From: Leisingera aquaemixtae
Lineage (GTDB): Bacteria > Pseudomonadota > Alphaproteobacteria > Rhodobacterales > Rhodobacteraceae
Assembly: GCF_001458395.1 (NCBI RefSeq)
Contig: NZ_CYSR01000007.1
Location: forward strand, 1 to 64,000
Direction: 5' to 3'
DNA: 64,000 nucleotides
How positions within the stretch are numbered: position 1 is the stretch's first letter; each line of letters begins with the position of its first letter. The position numbers and the translations under genes are program-made. Of the stretch, positions 50,025 through 59,700 are shown one piece after another. A model generated the notes under the pieces. The model had not been told where the DNA came from, did no database searches, and saw only the letters and a list, made by a program, of their open reading frames with translations.

Positions 50025-52748
50025 TTACTCGAAAGCGTAGGAAAACTCGCCGTCCGTGACGCCGATATCGACCTTCTTGACCTCCGTGCCCTCAATCAGG
50101 CGGCGCAGGAATTCGTTGGAGATATCCGGCAGCATCGAATTGGTGACAATGGCGTCGATCATCCGGCCGCCGGACTCCAGCTCCTGGCAGCGCTCGACAA
50201 TCTTGTCGACCACGGCATCCGAATACACCAGCGGCACCCCGTGCGCCTCCTCGACCCGCTTCTGGATGCGGCCCAGCTGCAGCCTGGTAATCTCGGCGAT
50301 CATGTCCGGCGACAGCGGGTAATAGGGGATCGTCACCAGACGCCCCAGCAGCGCTGGCGGGAACACCTTCAGCAGCGGATCGCGCAGCGCCTTGGCCATG
50401 CCCTCCGGCTCCGGCATCAGATCGGGATCGGAGCACAGGTCCATGATCGTCTCGGTGCCGACGTTGGAGGTCAGCAGGATCAGCGTGTTCTTGAAGTCGA
50501 TCACGCGGCCCTCGCCGTCTTCCATCACGCCCTTGTCGAACACCTGAAAGAAGATCTCATGCACATCCGGGTGCGCTTTCTCGACCTCATCCAGCAGCAC
50601 GACTGAGTAAGGCTTGCGCCGCACTGCCTCGGTCAGCACCCCGCCCTCTCCATAGCCGACATAACCCGGCGGCGCGCCTTTCAAGCTGCTGACCGTATGA
50701 GCCTCCTGGTATTCCGACATGTTGATGGTGATGACATTCTGTTCCCCGCCATACAGCACCTCGGCCAGCGCCAGCGCGGTTTCGGTCTTGCCGACACCGG
50801 ACGTGCCGGCCAGCATGAACACACCAATCGGCTTGTTCGGGTTGTCGAGGCCTGCCCGGCTGGTCTGGATCCGCTTGGCGATCATCTTCATCGCGTGGTC
50901 CTGGCCGATCACCCGTTTGGCCAGATGCTCCTCCAGGTTCAGGATGGTCTGGATCTCGTCCTTGACCATCCGGCCCACCGGGATGCCGGTCCAGTCGCCC
51001 ACCACCGAGGCCACCGCCTGATGGTCGACAATCGGCAGGATCAGCGCGCTGTCGCCCTGCAGCGCCTCCAGCTCCGCGTTCTTGTCCTTCAGCGCCTGCA
51101 TCAGCTCCGCGCGCTCATCCTCCGTCAGCGGACTATCGGCAGCGCCCTCCGCCGCGTCGTCCCCGGCATCAGCCGGAGCGTCCACGGGCGCGGCCCCCTC
51201 CCGGAGCTTGGCGCGCAGCTCCAGAATGCCTTCGACCACCGCCTTTTCCTTGTTCCAGCGCTCGGTCAGCCCGGCCAGCCGCTCCTCCTCGGCAGCCTTG
51301 GCGGCCTGCACCGCCTCGCGCCGGTCGGCAACCTCGTAACCGGCAGTCTCGTCGCGGCCGATGATCTCCAGCTCGGTGGTCAGCGCCTCGATCCGGCGCT
51401 GGCTGTCGTCGACCTCGGCAGGCACGGCGTGCTGGCTCACCGCCACGCGGGCGCAGGCGGTATCAAGCAGGCTCACCGATTTATCCGGCAGCTGCCGCGC
51501 CGGGATATAGCGGGCCGACAGGCTGACGGCAGCCTCGATCCCCTCGTCCAGCACTTGCACCCGGTGGTGCTGTTCCAGCATCGAGGCGATGCCCCGCATC
51601 ATCAGAACCGCCTTCGGGATACCCGGCTCCTCGACCTTGACCACCTGGAAGCGGCGGGTCAGCGCGGGGTCTTTCTCGATGTATTTCTTGTACTCGGCCC
51701 AGGTCGTCGCGCCGATGGTGCGCAGGGTGCCGCGCGCCAAGGCCGGTTTCAGCAGGTTGGCCGCATCGCCGGTGCCCGCCGCGCCCCCTGCCCCCACCAG
51801 CGTGTGGGTCTCATCCACGAACATCACAATCGGCACCGGGCTGGCCTGCACCTCGTCGATCACCTGGCGCAGGCGGTTCTCGAACTCGCCCTTCATGCTG
51901 GCACCGGCCTGCAGCAGCCCCACGTCCAGGGCCAGCAGACGCACATCGTGCAGGGCCGGCGGCACATCACCGCGCGCAATCCTCAGCGCAAAGCCCTCGA
52001 CCACCGCGGTCTTGCCCACCCCGGCCTCGCCGGTCAGGATCGGGTTGTTCTGCCGCCGCCGCATCAGAATGTCGACGATTTGGCGGATTTCCTCGTCCCG
52101 CCCCACGATCGGGTCGATCTCGCCATTGCGGGCCTGCTCGGTCAGGTCGGTGCAGAACTGTTCCAGCGCCTCGCCCTTGCCCATCGCACCCGGCGCCATC
52201 GCGCCGGACGCCTCGCCCGGCTCCGCCCCGCCGCCGGTGACGTTGGAGCCGTCCTGCGCCCCCAGCCGTTCCTCCGGCGATCCATCGGTGGCCTCATGGA
52301 AGTTATCCGCCAGATCATCGGCGCCGATCTTCGCCAGCTCCGGCGACATGGTGGACAGAATATTGCGCAGGGCCGGCGTCTTCAAAATCCCCAACAGCAG
52401 ATGCCCGCTGCGCACCTGGCCCGAGGAGTAGAGCAGCGAGCCCCAGACCCAGCCCCTCTCCATCGCGTCCATCAGGTGGTCCGACAGGTCGGAGATCGTC
52501 GACGCCCCGCGCGGCAGCATGTCCAGGGCGCGGGTCAGCTCGGCGGCAATCTTGCCCGTGTCCAGATCGTAATGCTGAATGATCCGGTGCAGATCGCTGT
52601 CCTGCTGCGCCAGCAGCTGATGCATCCAATGCACCAGTTCGACATAGGGGTTTCCGCGCATTTTGCAGAACACGGTTGCGCTTTCTACGGCCTGGTACCC
52701 CAGCTTGTTCAGCTTGCCAAACAGCGCCACGCGGCTGATCTCGGTCAT
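50025..52748 (-). CDS. tssH: T6SS sheath-recycling ATPase TssH (ClpV)
   Basis: A 907-residue Hsp100 AAA+ unfoldase that disassembles contracted sheaths. An N-terminal Clp repeat domain (about 1-160), then AAA1 with Walker A GEAGVGKTA near 238, a middle coiled-coil domain (about 430-560) and AAA2 with Walker A GTSGVGKTE near 648 and the ClpV-type NVGTE segment. Length is typical. It starts two bases after the tssG stop. Confidence 0.96.
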   Translation of the reverse strand: MTEISRVALFGKLNKLGYQAVESATVFCKMRGNPYVELVHWMHQLLAQQDSDLHRIIQHYDLDTGKIAAELTRALDMLPRGASTISDLSDHLMDAMERGWVWGSLLYSSGQVRSGHLLLGILKTPALRNILSTMSPELAKIGADDLADNFHEATDGSPEERLGAQDGSNVTGGGAEPGEASGAMAPGAMGKGEALEQFCTDLTEQARNGEIDPIVGRDEEIRQIVDILMRRRQNNPILTGEAGVGKTAVVEGFALRIARGDVPPALHDVRLLALDVGLLQAGASMKGEFENRLRQVIDEVQASPVPIVMFVDETHTLVGAGGAAGTGDAANLLKPALARGTLRTIGATTWAEYKKYIEKDPALTRRFQVVKVEEPGIPKAVLMMRGIASMLEQHHRVQVLDEGIEAAVSLSARYIPARQLPDKSVSLLDTACARVAVSQHAVPAEVDDSQRRIEALTTELEIIGRDETAGYEVADRREAVQAAKAAEEERLAGLTERWNKEKAVVEGILELRAKLREGAAPVDAPADAGDDAAEGAADSPLTEDERAELMQALKDKNAELEALQGDSALILPIVDHQAVASVVGDWTGIPVGRMVKDEIQTILNLEEHLAKRVIGQDHAMKMIAKRIQTSRAGLDNPNKPIGVFMLAGTSGVGKTETALALAEVLYGGEQNVITINMSEYQEAHTVSSLKGAPPGYVGYGEGGVLTEAVRRKPYSVVLLDEVEKAHPDVHEIFFQVFDKGVMEDGEGRVIDFKNTLILLTSNVGTETIMDLCSDPDLMPEPEGMAKALRDPLLKVFPPALLGRLVTIPYYPLSPDMIAEITRLQLGRIQKRVEEAHGVPLVYSDAVVDKIVERCQELESGGRMIDAIVTNSMLPDISNEFLRRLIEGTEVKKVDIGVTDGEFSYAFE

Positions 52749-52749
52749 C

Positions 52750-53805
52750 TTAAATCCCTCCCTCTACTCGCTCTTCAGCCCCGGCGCCAAATCCCGGGTA
52801 CAGGTACAAATCATTCACGTCCGGCTGGTCCGCATCCGGATCGGGGCGCGAGCGGATCCAGCTGGTGTGCCCCAGCCGGGTGGTGCCGCCCAGGGATGCG
52901 CGCGGCACCTCATCGCCCGCCAAGACCAGGTTCACGTCCCAATCCAGCACATCGCCAACATAAGAGCGCACAATTGCGCGCAGCCGTTTCAGCGCTTCAC
53001 CGCCCGGCAGCAGCCGCCCGTAATCCTTCAGCGTCAGCGGCCCGATGCGGATGCGGAACTTGGCGGTGCGGCTCCACACCTTTTCGCCGATGCTGGTGCT
53101 TTGCCCCAGCCCGCCATAGCCCAGGCCCCAGCGGTCGTCCGGCTCCAGCTCCAGCCAGCTGCCGACATATTCCTCCAGGCTGACCGGCACCTCGAAAAAC
53201 GCTGCCAGGATCGACACCAGCCCGTCCGGGTTCTTCGCGCCGCGGGCCAGGTGGCCGGCAAAATGCAGCTTGGCCAGGTCGGGCATCTCGTCCCGGCCGG
53301 TGAACTTGAAGCCATTATAACCGATCAGAGACGCCACCTTGCGCGCCATCGGATCATCGGCCCGGTCAAAGCTGACCGCGGGCGAACCTTGCGTCCAGGC
53401 GCGGAACAGCAGGCTCATCAGCCGGTGCGTCAGCATGTCGGCAAAGGCCACCATCGTCGGATCGCGGTGGTTCCTTTTGCGGTCGCGGGCGTATTCGGTC
53501 AGGTGCAGCGGCAACGGTCCTTGCGGCCCGAACAGGCCGAAGAAGCGGTTGGTCAGCACCGCGGGTTTATCACCCTCCGCCGGTTGGAAGGCGGCAATCG
53601 TCGAGGGCGGGAAGGCCAGTTCCGCCTCCTGCCCCAGCCGCAGCCTGTCCTGGCGCGGGCGGCGGCTTTCGCCAAGGCGGGGGGCGTCGCCGAAATGCGC
53701 CTCCAACACCCTCAGGGCCTGAAAAACGTGGTGTTTCTCAGGCTCCGCAGCCAGCCGGCCATAGAGGCTCAGATCATCCGGCCAAGGCCCTTTTCCGGTC
53801 GCCAT
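52750..53805 (-). CDS. tssG: T6SS baseplate protein TssG
   Basis: A 351-residue wedge subunit. It has family patterns near the start (FFQALRVLEAHF-like HVFQALRVLEAHFGDAPR) and FFGLFGPQGPLPLHLTEY near residue 90, which is the hallmark of TssG. Its start lies 37 bases inside the end of tssF, a typical overlap of the tssF-tssG pair. Confidence 0.95.
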   Translation of the reverse strand: MATGKGPWPDDLSLYGRLAAEPEKHHVFQALRVLEAHFGDAPRLGESRRPRQDRLRLGQEAELAFPPSTIAAFQPAEGDKPAVLTNRFFGLFGPQGPLPLHLTEYARDRKRNHRDPTMVAFADMLTHRLMSLLFRAWTQGSPAVSFDRADDPMARKVASLIGYNGFKFTGRDEMPDLAKLHFAGHLARGAKNPDGLVSILAAFFEVPVSLEEYVGSWLELEPDDRWGLGYGGLGQSTSIGEKVWSRTAKFRIRIGPLTLKDYGRLLPGGEALKRLRAIVRSYVGDVLDWDVNLVLAGDEVPRASLGGTTRLGHTSWIRSRPDPDADQPDVNDLYLYPGFGAGAEERVEGGI

Positions 53806-55646
53806 CTGGCAATTTCCCCGCGTTTTTCAGTCTTCAGGACTGTCTCCGTGAATGAGTTGATGCTGGCATAACCGCGGAAGAACCGTTCCAGCACGGCCCC
53901 CAGCGCATAGATGTTGCTGCCCTCGAAAAAACTCTCGTCAAAGCCCAGGGTGATCTCCAGGCCGCGCACCGCGGTCGACAGCACCTCGTCGCTCATCCGC
54001 CGCACGATGGGCCGGGCGCCAACGGACAGGATGCCCTCCAGCTGCTTTTCCGTCACCCGGTCGCCCAGCGGCGCATACAGCCCGACCAGCTCGCGCAGCG
54101 CCTCCGCCGACTGGCCCTTGCCGGTTTCGGCAATCGACACGTAGTTCAGGCTGAGGTGCGAGATCAGCCGCCAGGCGGTGTCCCCCTGCGCCAGCGTCGG
54201 GTGCGGGCGGGTGGGCGACACCGGCAGCGTCACCTTCTTGACCGGCCCGCCCTCGGGCAGGTGGAACACATCGTCATTGCCGGTGGCCAGCAGCATCGGC
54301 AGGTCGCGGTTGGTGCACAGCGCGGTGACCGCCAGCTGCTCCAGCCCCGGCGAATAGGGCACCTGCGCCCGGTCCACCAGCGTCAGGAACACCTCCGATC
54401 CCAGGTAAGAACTGCGCACCCCGCGCAAACGCTCCTTCTCAGAGCGCTGCCGCATCCGCCGTTTGACGGTGTAATAGGCCGGGTGGCTTTCGCCCGCCGC
54501 GGTGAAGTCATTGGCGGAATAGAACGGGCGGAACACCACGTCGTCCTCGCCCTCGCCGCTGATCCCGACCACGCTTTGCAGCGCATAAACCTCGAAATCG
54601 AGGCCCGCGGTGCGGTTCGGGATCACGTGATGCTCGGTATCAATCGGCGCAATACGCACCCGGTCGCAGCGCTTCTCGAACAGGTTCACGGCGGGCACCG
54701 CGTTCAGCTGGAACACCTCCGGCACCACGATCGGGGCCACCTCGGGCATGCCTTCGCGCAGCAGGATATAGAGATCCACCTCGCTGTCGGCGGATTTCTC
54801 CAGCCCCGCCCGCAGCCCCTGCAGCTCGACAAAGCGGAACCGCTCCGGCATCGCGAAATATTCCTGCAGCAGCCGGTAGCCGTCATAGACCCGGCGCGGC
54901 AGCGGCAGCAGCGCCTCCTCGGGGCTGAACCCCTTTTGCACCACCTTGGCGCCGCGCAGCGGCAGCTGCCAGTCCGCCCGCCGGTCGGTTGAGCGCGCCA
55001 CGATCCCCTGCACCTGGGTGCACAGCAGCTCCAGCAGCGGCCAGCTGTTGCCCGCGGAGCCGGACAGGTACAGCGACAGCTTGTCCATCTCCAGCTTTCT
55101 GATCGGATCGCCATCAATCCGCTTGATGCGCAGCCGGATGCCCGCCCGCGCGTCATAGCCGGTGGCCACGCCCGCCGCGACCAGCCCGCCGCGCCCGTCA
55201 ATATACTGCGCCTCGGTGATCTGGATCGGCCACATCGTCAGATCGGCGGCGGTGCGGAATTCGCAGGGCGTCTGCTCGCCCTCGGTCAGCCGCGACCTGA
55301 GGGTGGCGCCGCGCTTCAGCACATAGCCGCTTTTCACCGCCGAGTTCGCCGCATCCGGCTCAAACGCCGCGATCATCATCGACGGCGTCGGCGCCAGGTA
55401 ATGCGGATAGATGATTTCCAGAAGGTTCGAGGTGAAGTTCGGATACTGCAGCTCCAGCTCCAGCTGCACCCGCGCGGTCAGAAAGGCGGCGCCCTCCAGC
55501 AGCCGCTCCACATAAGGGTCGAGCACCTCGACCCCCTCCATCCCCAGCCGGGCGGCGATCTTGGGATAGGCAGCAGCAAACTCCGCGCCCATGTCGCGCA
55601 GGTAATTCAGCTCGTTTTCGTAATGGGTCAGCAGCCGTGTATCCAT
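53769..55646 (-). CDS. tssF: T6SS baseplate protein TssF
   Basis: A 625-residue wedge subunit. It begins MDTRLLTHYENELNYLRDMG and contains YPHYLAPTPSMMIAAF near residue 85, both standard for TssF. Normal length. It follows tssE directly (start one base after the tssE stop) and overlaps tssG at its end. Confidence 0.96.
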   Translation of the reverse strand: MDTRLLTHYENELNYLRDMGAEFAAAYPKIAARLGMEGVEVLDPYVERLLEGAAFLTARVQLELELQYPNFTSNLLEIIYPHYLAPTPSMMIAAFEPDAANSAVKSGYVLKRGATLRSRLTEGEQTPCEFRTAADLTMWPIQITEAQYIDGRGGLVAAGVATGYDARAGIRLRIKRIDGDPIRKLEMDKLSLYLSGSAGNSWPLLELLCTQVQGIVARSTDRRADWQLPLRGAKVVQKGFSPEEALLPLPRRVYDGYRLLQEYFAMPERFRFVELQGLRAGLEKSADSEVDLYILLREGMPEVAPIVVPEVFQLNAVPAVNLFEKRCDRVRIAPIDTEHHVIPNRTAGLDFEVYALQSVVGISGEGEDDVVFRPFYSANDFTAAGESHPAYYTVKRRMRQRSEKERLRGVRSSYLGSEVFLTLVDRAQVPYSPGLEQLAVTALCTNRDLPMLLATGNDDVFHLPEGGPVKKVTLPVSPTRPHPTLAQGDTAWRLISHLSLNYVSIAETGKGQSAEALRELVGLYAPLGDRVTEKQLEGILSVGARPIVRRMSDEVLSTAVRGLEITLGFDESFFEGSNIYALGAVLERFFRGYASINSFTETVLKTEKRGEIARWRPEKGLGRMI

Positions 55647-55647
55647 G

Positions 55648-56145
55648 TCACAGCGCCCTTTCCATTTCCACTTCGCCGGTGGTCAGATCGACCTTGCTGC
55701 GCAGATACAGCTCCAGCGGCATCGGCTGCGCCCACATGTCGGCGCGGATCTCCAGGCCGACGGTCATCTCGGTGGCGTCGGTCCCCTCCTGCAGCCGCAC
55801 ATCGACAGAGCCGTCGATGATCCGCGGCTCATAGGTGGCAATCGCCTTTTTGATTGACCGCCGGATCGCTTCCGCCTTCTCAGAGGTCGAGGCTTCGCCC
55901 GCCACCTCCACGAGCCCGTAGTTCAGCACCGAGGCCGACACCGACGGGTATTTCTCCGCGTCGAAATGGCTTTCGACATTCTGGGTATTCAACAGCCACG
56001 ACAGATCGCGCTGGATGATTTCCCTGAGCCGCACCAAGTCGATCACCCGGCTCTCGCGGGTTTCCTTCTGATCGCCTGGCGCATTGTCGGTCAGCCGGTC
56101 CAGCAGCGAGGGCTGCAGGCGCTCGGCCAGTGTCTTGTCAGCCAT
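55648..56145 (-). CDS. tssE: T6SS baseplate protein TssE (gp25-like)
   Basis: A 165-residue gp25-like baseplate protein. The conserved VLNYGLVEVAG and the C-terminal IRADMWAQPMPLELYLRSKVD match TssE. The open frame extends to 56259 but overlaps tagJ there. The ATG at 56145 (MADKTLAERLQPSLLDRL) gives the family N terminus and an eight-base overlap with tagJ. Confidence 0.95.
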   Translation of the reverse strand: MADKTLAERLQPSLLDRLTDNAPGDQKETRESRVIDLVRLREIIQRDLSWLLNTQNVESHFDAEKYPSVSASVLNYGLVEVAGEASTSEKAEAIRRSIKKAIATYEPRIIDGSVDVRLQEGTDATEMTVGLEIRADMWAQPMPLELYLRSKVDLTTGEVEMERAL

Positions 56146-56941
56146 TCTCTTCGCCGTGCCCATCCATCCGGAGTGTGCGCACGTCCATGATGGCAATGTC
56201 CTCATCGCCGATCGCCAGCAGCCGCTGGCCCAGACCGGTATAGGTTTCCCCGCCGGCATCCTGCCACACGGTGGCGCGCGCCAGCATCGACAGCCCGTCC
56301 GCCTTCTCGCTGCCGGGATAGCGGGTCGGGATCATCGCCGCCACCGAACCGCCTCCCGCCAGCGTCAGGGTTCCGGCTGTCCAGACCGCATCGCGCAGGT
56401 CGCTCGGCTCTTCTGCCTCGAACGAGACGATCTTGGAAAACGGCAGCCAGTAATACTTGCCGTTCACAATCGCCTCCAGCACCGGCCCCAGCCGCATGTC
56501 AGCGTCCGCGATCCATTCAAACCGCTTGCCGTTCACCTCGCCCGGGCTGGCCGGTGCCGCATCGAACGCCTTGGCGCGCAGCTCCGCGGCCTCCTTGGGA
56601 TTGCCGGCTGCCAGCAGCTTCTGCGCTTCGATCAGATGCGCCAGCCATTCCTCCGGCTCGCCCAGGATCAGCGGCGATTTCTCCCCGGCAAAGACCTTCT
56701 CGCGGTAGACCTCGCAGATGATCGCCTCCCGGTAGGCCTGCGCCATCACCGTGGCGCCTTCATCCAGCCCCGCCGCCGCCTTCAGCTGGGCAATCGCACG
56801 CTTCCAGTCGCCCAGCACGCACAGCAGCTGAAACAGGAAAACCCGCAGCTTGGCGTTGCTCGCGTCCGCGCGGATCTTGGCTTGCAGCGCCTCCAGCGCC
56901 GCCCTGGGATCACCGGCCTTCAGATGCTCTTCGGGTGTCAT
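56138..56941 (-). CDS. tagJ: T6SS accessory protein TagJ (ImpE)
   Basis: A 267-residue ImpE-family protein: a helical TPR-like N-terminal half (LKAGDPRAALEALQAKIRA, then AQKLLAAGNPKEAAELR) and a C-terminal half with the family pattern GKYYWLPFSKI. TagJ binds the N terminus of TssB and modulates ClpV access in Pseudomonas. With two TssB N termini in this locus (TssB and the giant fusion), which one it binds is open. Confidence 0.93.
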   Translation of the reverse strand: MTPEEHLKAGDPRAALEALQAKIRADASNAKLRVFLFQLLCVLGDWKRAIAQLKAAAGLDEGATVMAQAYREAIICEVYREKVFAGEKSPLILGEPEEWLAHLIEAQKLLAAGNPKEAAELRAKAFDAAPASPGEVNGKRFEWIADADMRLGPVLEAIVNGKYYWLPFSKIVSFEAEEPSDLRDAVWTAGTLTLAGGGSVAAMIPTRYPGSEKADGLSMLARATVWQDAGGETYTGLGQRLLAIGDEDIAIMDVRTLRMDGHGEENG

Positions 56942-56985
56942 GGGGCTCTACTCCGCAACGTGGATGGATGCTGCAAATGCTTCAG

Positions 56986-57019
56986 AAAAAACGGACCCCG
57001 GGCGCCGATACGCCCGGGG
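56986..57019 (-). terminator. terminator downstream of hcp, inside the T6SS operon
   Basis: A 9-bp perfect GC stem (56996-57004 with 57011-57019) with a six-base loop is followed on the minus strand by TCCG and six T (A at 56986-56991). It lies 14 bases past the hcp stop and before tagJ, so it should make the tssA-B-C-hcp part of the transcript more abundant than the downstream genes. Confidence 0.85.
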
Positions 57020-57032
57020 CCAGCGCAAAGCT

Positions 57033-57533
57033 TTACTCGACCTTGCCGGTCTGCACGTTCCACTTGAAGGTGCCTTCAGTGGTGAGTTTACCGGTTTTCT
57101 GGTTGGTCGACTTGTACTCATGCTCAAGCGACGCATAGGCCAGCGACCAGGTCTCTTCCGGGATGCCGTCTTCGCTGGCAGAGATGGAATAGCTGTCCAC
57201 CACCACATCCTTGAACTTCCAGGTCGAATAGACCAGCAGGCCCTGGCTGGCGCTGTCACCCGAACGGCACCAGTGCATGACGATTTCCGGGCGCACGGTA
57301 CCGTTGGCCACCGACAGGGCCAGACCGTTGGACGCCTTGCCCATCTGCGAGGTCAGCTCGACCTTGCCGAAGTTGGAGTTCGCATGCATCCGCTGGGTCG
57401 AACCCAGATCGGTCATTTCCACGGCACGCTCGACGTTCCAGCTCGCGGACTGAACGACGATCCATTTCTTGTGCTGTTCCTCGGTGGCGTCGCCTTCGAT
57501 GTCCGAGATTTGCACGAACATATTTGCAGCCAT
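57033..57533 (-). CDS. hcp: T6SS tube protein Hcp (TssD)
   Basis: A 166-residue Hcp tube subunit, slightly shorter than or similar to other Hcp proteins. It starts MAANMFVQISDIEGD and has the central beta-barrel pattern with CRSGDSASQGLLVY. Secreted and structural, so high expression is expected, in keeping with the terminator right after it. It lies 68 bp downstream of tssC. Confidence 0.95.
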   Translation of the reverse strand: MAANMFVQISDIEGDATEEQHKKWIVVQSASWNVERAVEMTDLGSTQRMHANSNFGKVELTSQMGKASNGLALSVANGTVRPEIVMHWCRSGDSASQGLLVYSTWKFKDVVVDSYSISASEDGIPEETWSLAYASLEHEYKSTNQKTGKLTTEGTFKWNVQTGKVE

Positions 57534-57601
57534 TTTTCTATCCTTTCAAAAACTAAGAACTCTACTGCAGTATGATGGGAGTGAGGCTGGAGAGTGGGAA
57601 A

Positions 57602-59098
57602 TCAGCCTCCTTTTTCCGAGGGCAGTTTCGATACCAGCCGCAGCGAGACGGAAAGCCCCTCAAGCTGGTAATGCGGGCGCAGGAAGAATTTCGAGGTGTA
57701 ATACCCCGGGTTGCCCTCTACCTCTTCCACAACCACTTCGGCTGCGGCCAGAGGCTTGCGCGCCTTCTCGTTCTCCGAGGAGATATCCGCGTTGAAATCA
57801 ACGTAGTTGTTGATCCAGTCCTGCAGCCAGGATTCCATGTCCTGACGGCTTTTGAACGAGCCGACCTTGTCCCGCACCATGCACTTCAGATAGTGGGCGA
57901 AGCGGCAGGTGGCGAACAGATACGGCAGCCGCGCGCCCAGGTTGGCGTTGGCGGTCGCGTCCGGATCGTCGTACTCGGCCGGCTTGTGCAGCGACTGCGC
58001 GCCCATGAAGGTCGCAACGTCGGTGTTCTTGCGGTGGATCAGCGGCATCATGCCGTTCTTCGCCAGTTCCGCCTCGCGCCGGTCGTCGATGGCAATCTCG
58101 GTCGGGCATTTCTGATCGACGCCGCCATCGGTGGTCGGGAAGGTGTGGCTGGGCAGGTTTTCCAGCGTGCCGCCGCTTTCCACCCCGCGAATGCGCGAGC
58201 ACCAGCCGTACATCTTGAACGACCGGGTGATGTTCACCGCCATGCCGTAGGCCGCATTGACCCAGCCGTATTTCTCGCTGGTTGCGCCTGCGGTGTCTTC
58301 CTCAAAGGCAAACTCCTCCACCGGGTCGGTCTTGGAGCCATAGGGCAGACGCCCCAGGAACCGCGGCATCGCCAGGCCGACGTATTTGGCATCCTCGCTG
58401 TCGCGCAGGCTGCGCCAGGCGGCATATTCCGGGGTCTGGAAGATCTTGGTCAGGTCGCGCGGGTTCGACAGTTCCGACCAGCTGTCCATCTGGAACAGCG
58501 TCGGCTTGGCGCCGGTGATCAGCGGCGCATGCGCGGCCGCAGCGATCTTGGACAGCTCGCCCAGCAGCTCGATGTCCGGCGGCGAATGGTCAAAGTGATA
58601 ATCCACCACCAAAGAGCCATAGGGCTCGCCGCCTAGCTGGCTGAATTCCTCGGTGTAGATCTTCTTGAACAGCGGCGACTGATCCCAGGCCGTCCCCTTG
58701 AACTTCTTCAAGGTCTTGGACATTTCCTTCTTGGTGATCGGCATCACCCGGATCTTCAGCTGCTCGTCCGTCTCGGTGTTGTTGACCAGGTAATGCAGCC
58801 CGCGCCAGGCGCTTTCCAGCTGCTGGAAATCCTCATTGTGCAGGATCAGGTTCACCTGCTCGGTCAGCTTCTTGTCGATCTCCGCCACGATGCTCTCGAT
58901 CGAGCGCAGCGCGTCGTCGGAAATCAGTGCGGAGTTTGCCAGCGCCTGCTCGGCCAGGGTCTTGACCGCGCTCTCCACCGCAGTCTTGGCCTGATCCGAC
59001 TTGGGGCGGAATTCCTTCTGCAGCAGGTTGGCAAATTCGGCAGAGCCAAAGGCGGCTTCACCGGCAGCGGCTTCCGCCTGGAGTTCTTCTTCAGCCAT
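57602..59098 (-). CDS. tssC: T6SS sheath large subunit TssC (VipB)
   Basis: A 498-residue canonical large sheath protein. It includes LESAWRGLHYLV near residue 95, YGSLVVDYHFDH near 160, AMPRFLGRLPYG near 255 and the complete C-terminal strand region ending YTSKFFLRPHYQLEGLSVSL. The C-terminal region is what the giant fusion lacks. It is 15 bp downstream of tssB. Confidence 0.97.
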   Translation of the reverse strand: MAEEELQAEAAAGEAAFGSAEFANLLQKEFRPKSDQAKTAVESAVKTLAEQALANSALISDDALRSIESIVAEIDKKLTEQVNLILHNEDFQQLESAWRGLHYLVNNTETDEQLKIRVMPITKKEMSKTLKKFKGTAWDQSPLFKKIYTEEFSQLGGEPYGSLVVDYHFDHSPPDIELLGELSKIAAAAHAPLITGAKPTLFQMDSWSELSNPRDLTKIFQTPEYAAWRSLRDSEDAKYVGLAMPRFLGRLPYGSKTDPVEEFAFEEDTAGATSEKYGWVNAAYGMAVNITRSFKMYGWCSRIRGVESGGTLENLPSHTFPTTDGGVDQKCPTEIAIDDRREAELAKNGMMPLIHRKNTDVATFMGAQSLHKPAEYDDPDATANANLGARLPYLFATCRFAHYLKCMVRDKVGSFKSRQDMESWLQDWINNYVDFNADISSENEKARKPLAAAEVVVEEVEGNPGYYTSKFFLRPHYQLEGLSVSLRLVSKLPSEKGG

Positions 59099-59113
59099 CT
59101 TTGTCCTCCCCTT

Positions 59114-59629
59114 TTATTCTTCGCTCTCGGCGTCACCGCCGGGTTTCGGCTGCGCGGCCAGGGTTTTCAGCAGGCTCGGATCCTGAATGATCTTGGAGAT
59201 CAGATCCTCGGCGCCCGTCTTGCCGTCCATGTAGGTCATCAGGTTCGACAGCTGGCTGCGCGCTTCCAGCAGCTCGCGCAGCGGCTCCACCTTGGCGGCG
59301 ATGGCTGCGGGCTTGAAATCGTCCATGCTCTCAAACGTGATGTCGACCGCCAGGTTGCCCTCGCCGGTCAGCGTGTTGGGCACGGTAAAGGCGGCGCGCG
59401 GCGCCATCGACTTCATCCGGTCATCGAAGTTGTCCACGTCGATTTCCAGAAACTTGCGGTCCGCCACCGCGGGCTGCTCCACTTCGGATTTGCCCACCAG
59501 GTCGCTCATCACGCCCATCACAAACGGCAGCTGCACCTTCTTTTCGGCGCCATACAGCTCCACGTCATATTCGATCTGGACCCGTGGGGCCCGGTTGCGT
59601 GCAATGAATTTCTGTGAACTTCCGGCCAT
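59114..59629 (-). CDS. tssB: T6SS sheath small subunit TssB (VipA)
   Basis: A 171-residue canonical small sheath protein, beginning MAGSSQKFIARNRAPRVQIEY, with ADRKFLEIDVDNFDDRMK and LTGEGNLAVDITFESM. It forms the contractile sheath with TssC. The first roughly 155 residues match the N terminus of the giant fusion protein at about 80% identity by eye, indicating a duplication in this locus. Confidence 0.97.
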   Translation of the reverse strand: MAGSSQKFIARNRAPRVQIEYDVELYGAEKKVQLPFVMGVMSDLVGKSEVEQPAVADRKFLEIDVDNFDDRMKSMAPRAAFTVPNTLTGEGNLAVDITFESMDDFKPAAIAAKVEPLRELLEARSQLSNLMTYMDGKTGAEDLISKIIQDPSLLKTLAAQPKPGGDAESEE

Positions 59630-59663
59630 CTAGGTCTCCTTGCTCGTCTTGCTGTCACGGGTA

Positions 59664-59684
59664 CCGCGGCGGGGTCCGCCGCGG
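59664..59684. other. stable hairpin between tssA and tssB
   Basis: CCGCGGCGG (59664-59672) pairs perfectly with CCGCCGCGG (59676-59684) over a three-base loop in the 71-bp gap between tssA and tssB. No T tract follows, so it is more likely an mRNA processing or stabilising element than a terminator. Confidence 0.5.
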
Positions 59685-59700
59685 CTGTCTGCCGTGTCCG

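Noticed and set aside
50697-53183. 828-codon open frame opposite tssH and tssG
   Set aside because: Antisense shadow spanning two real genes; no recognisable domain.
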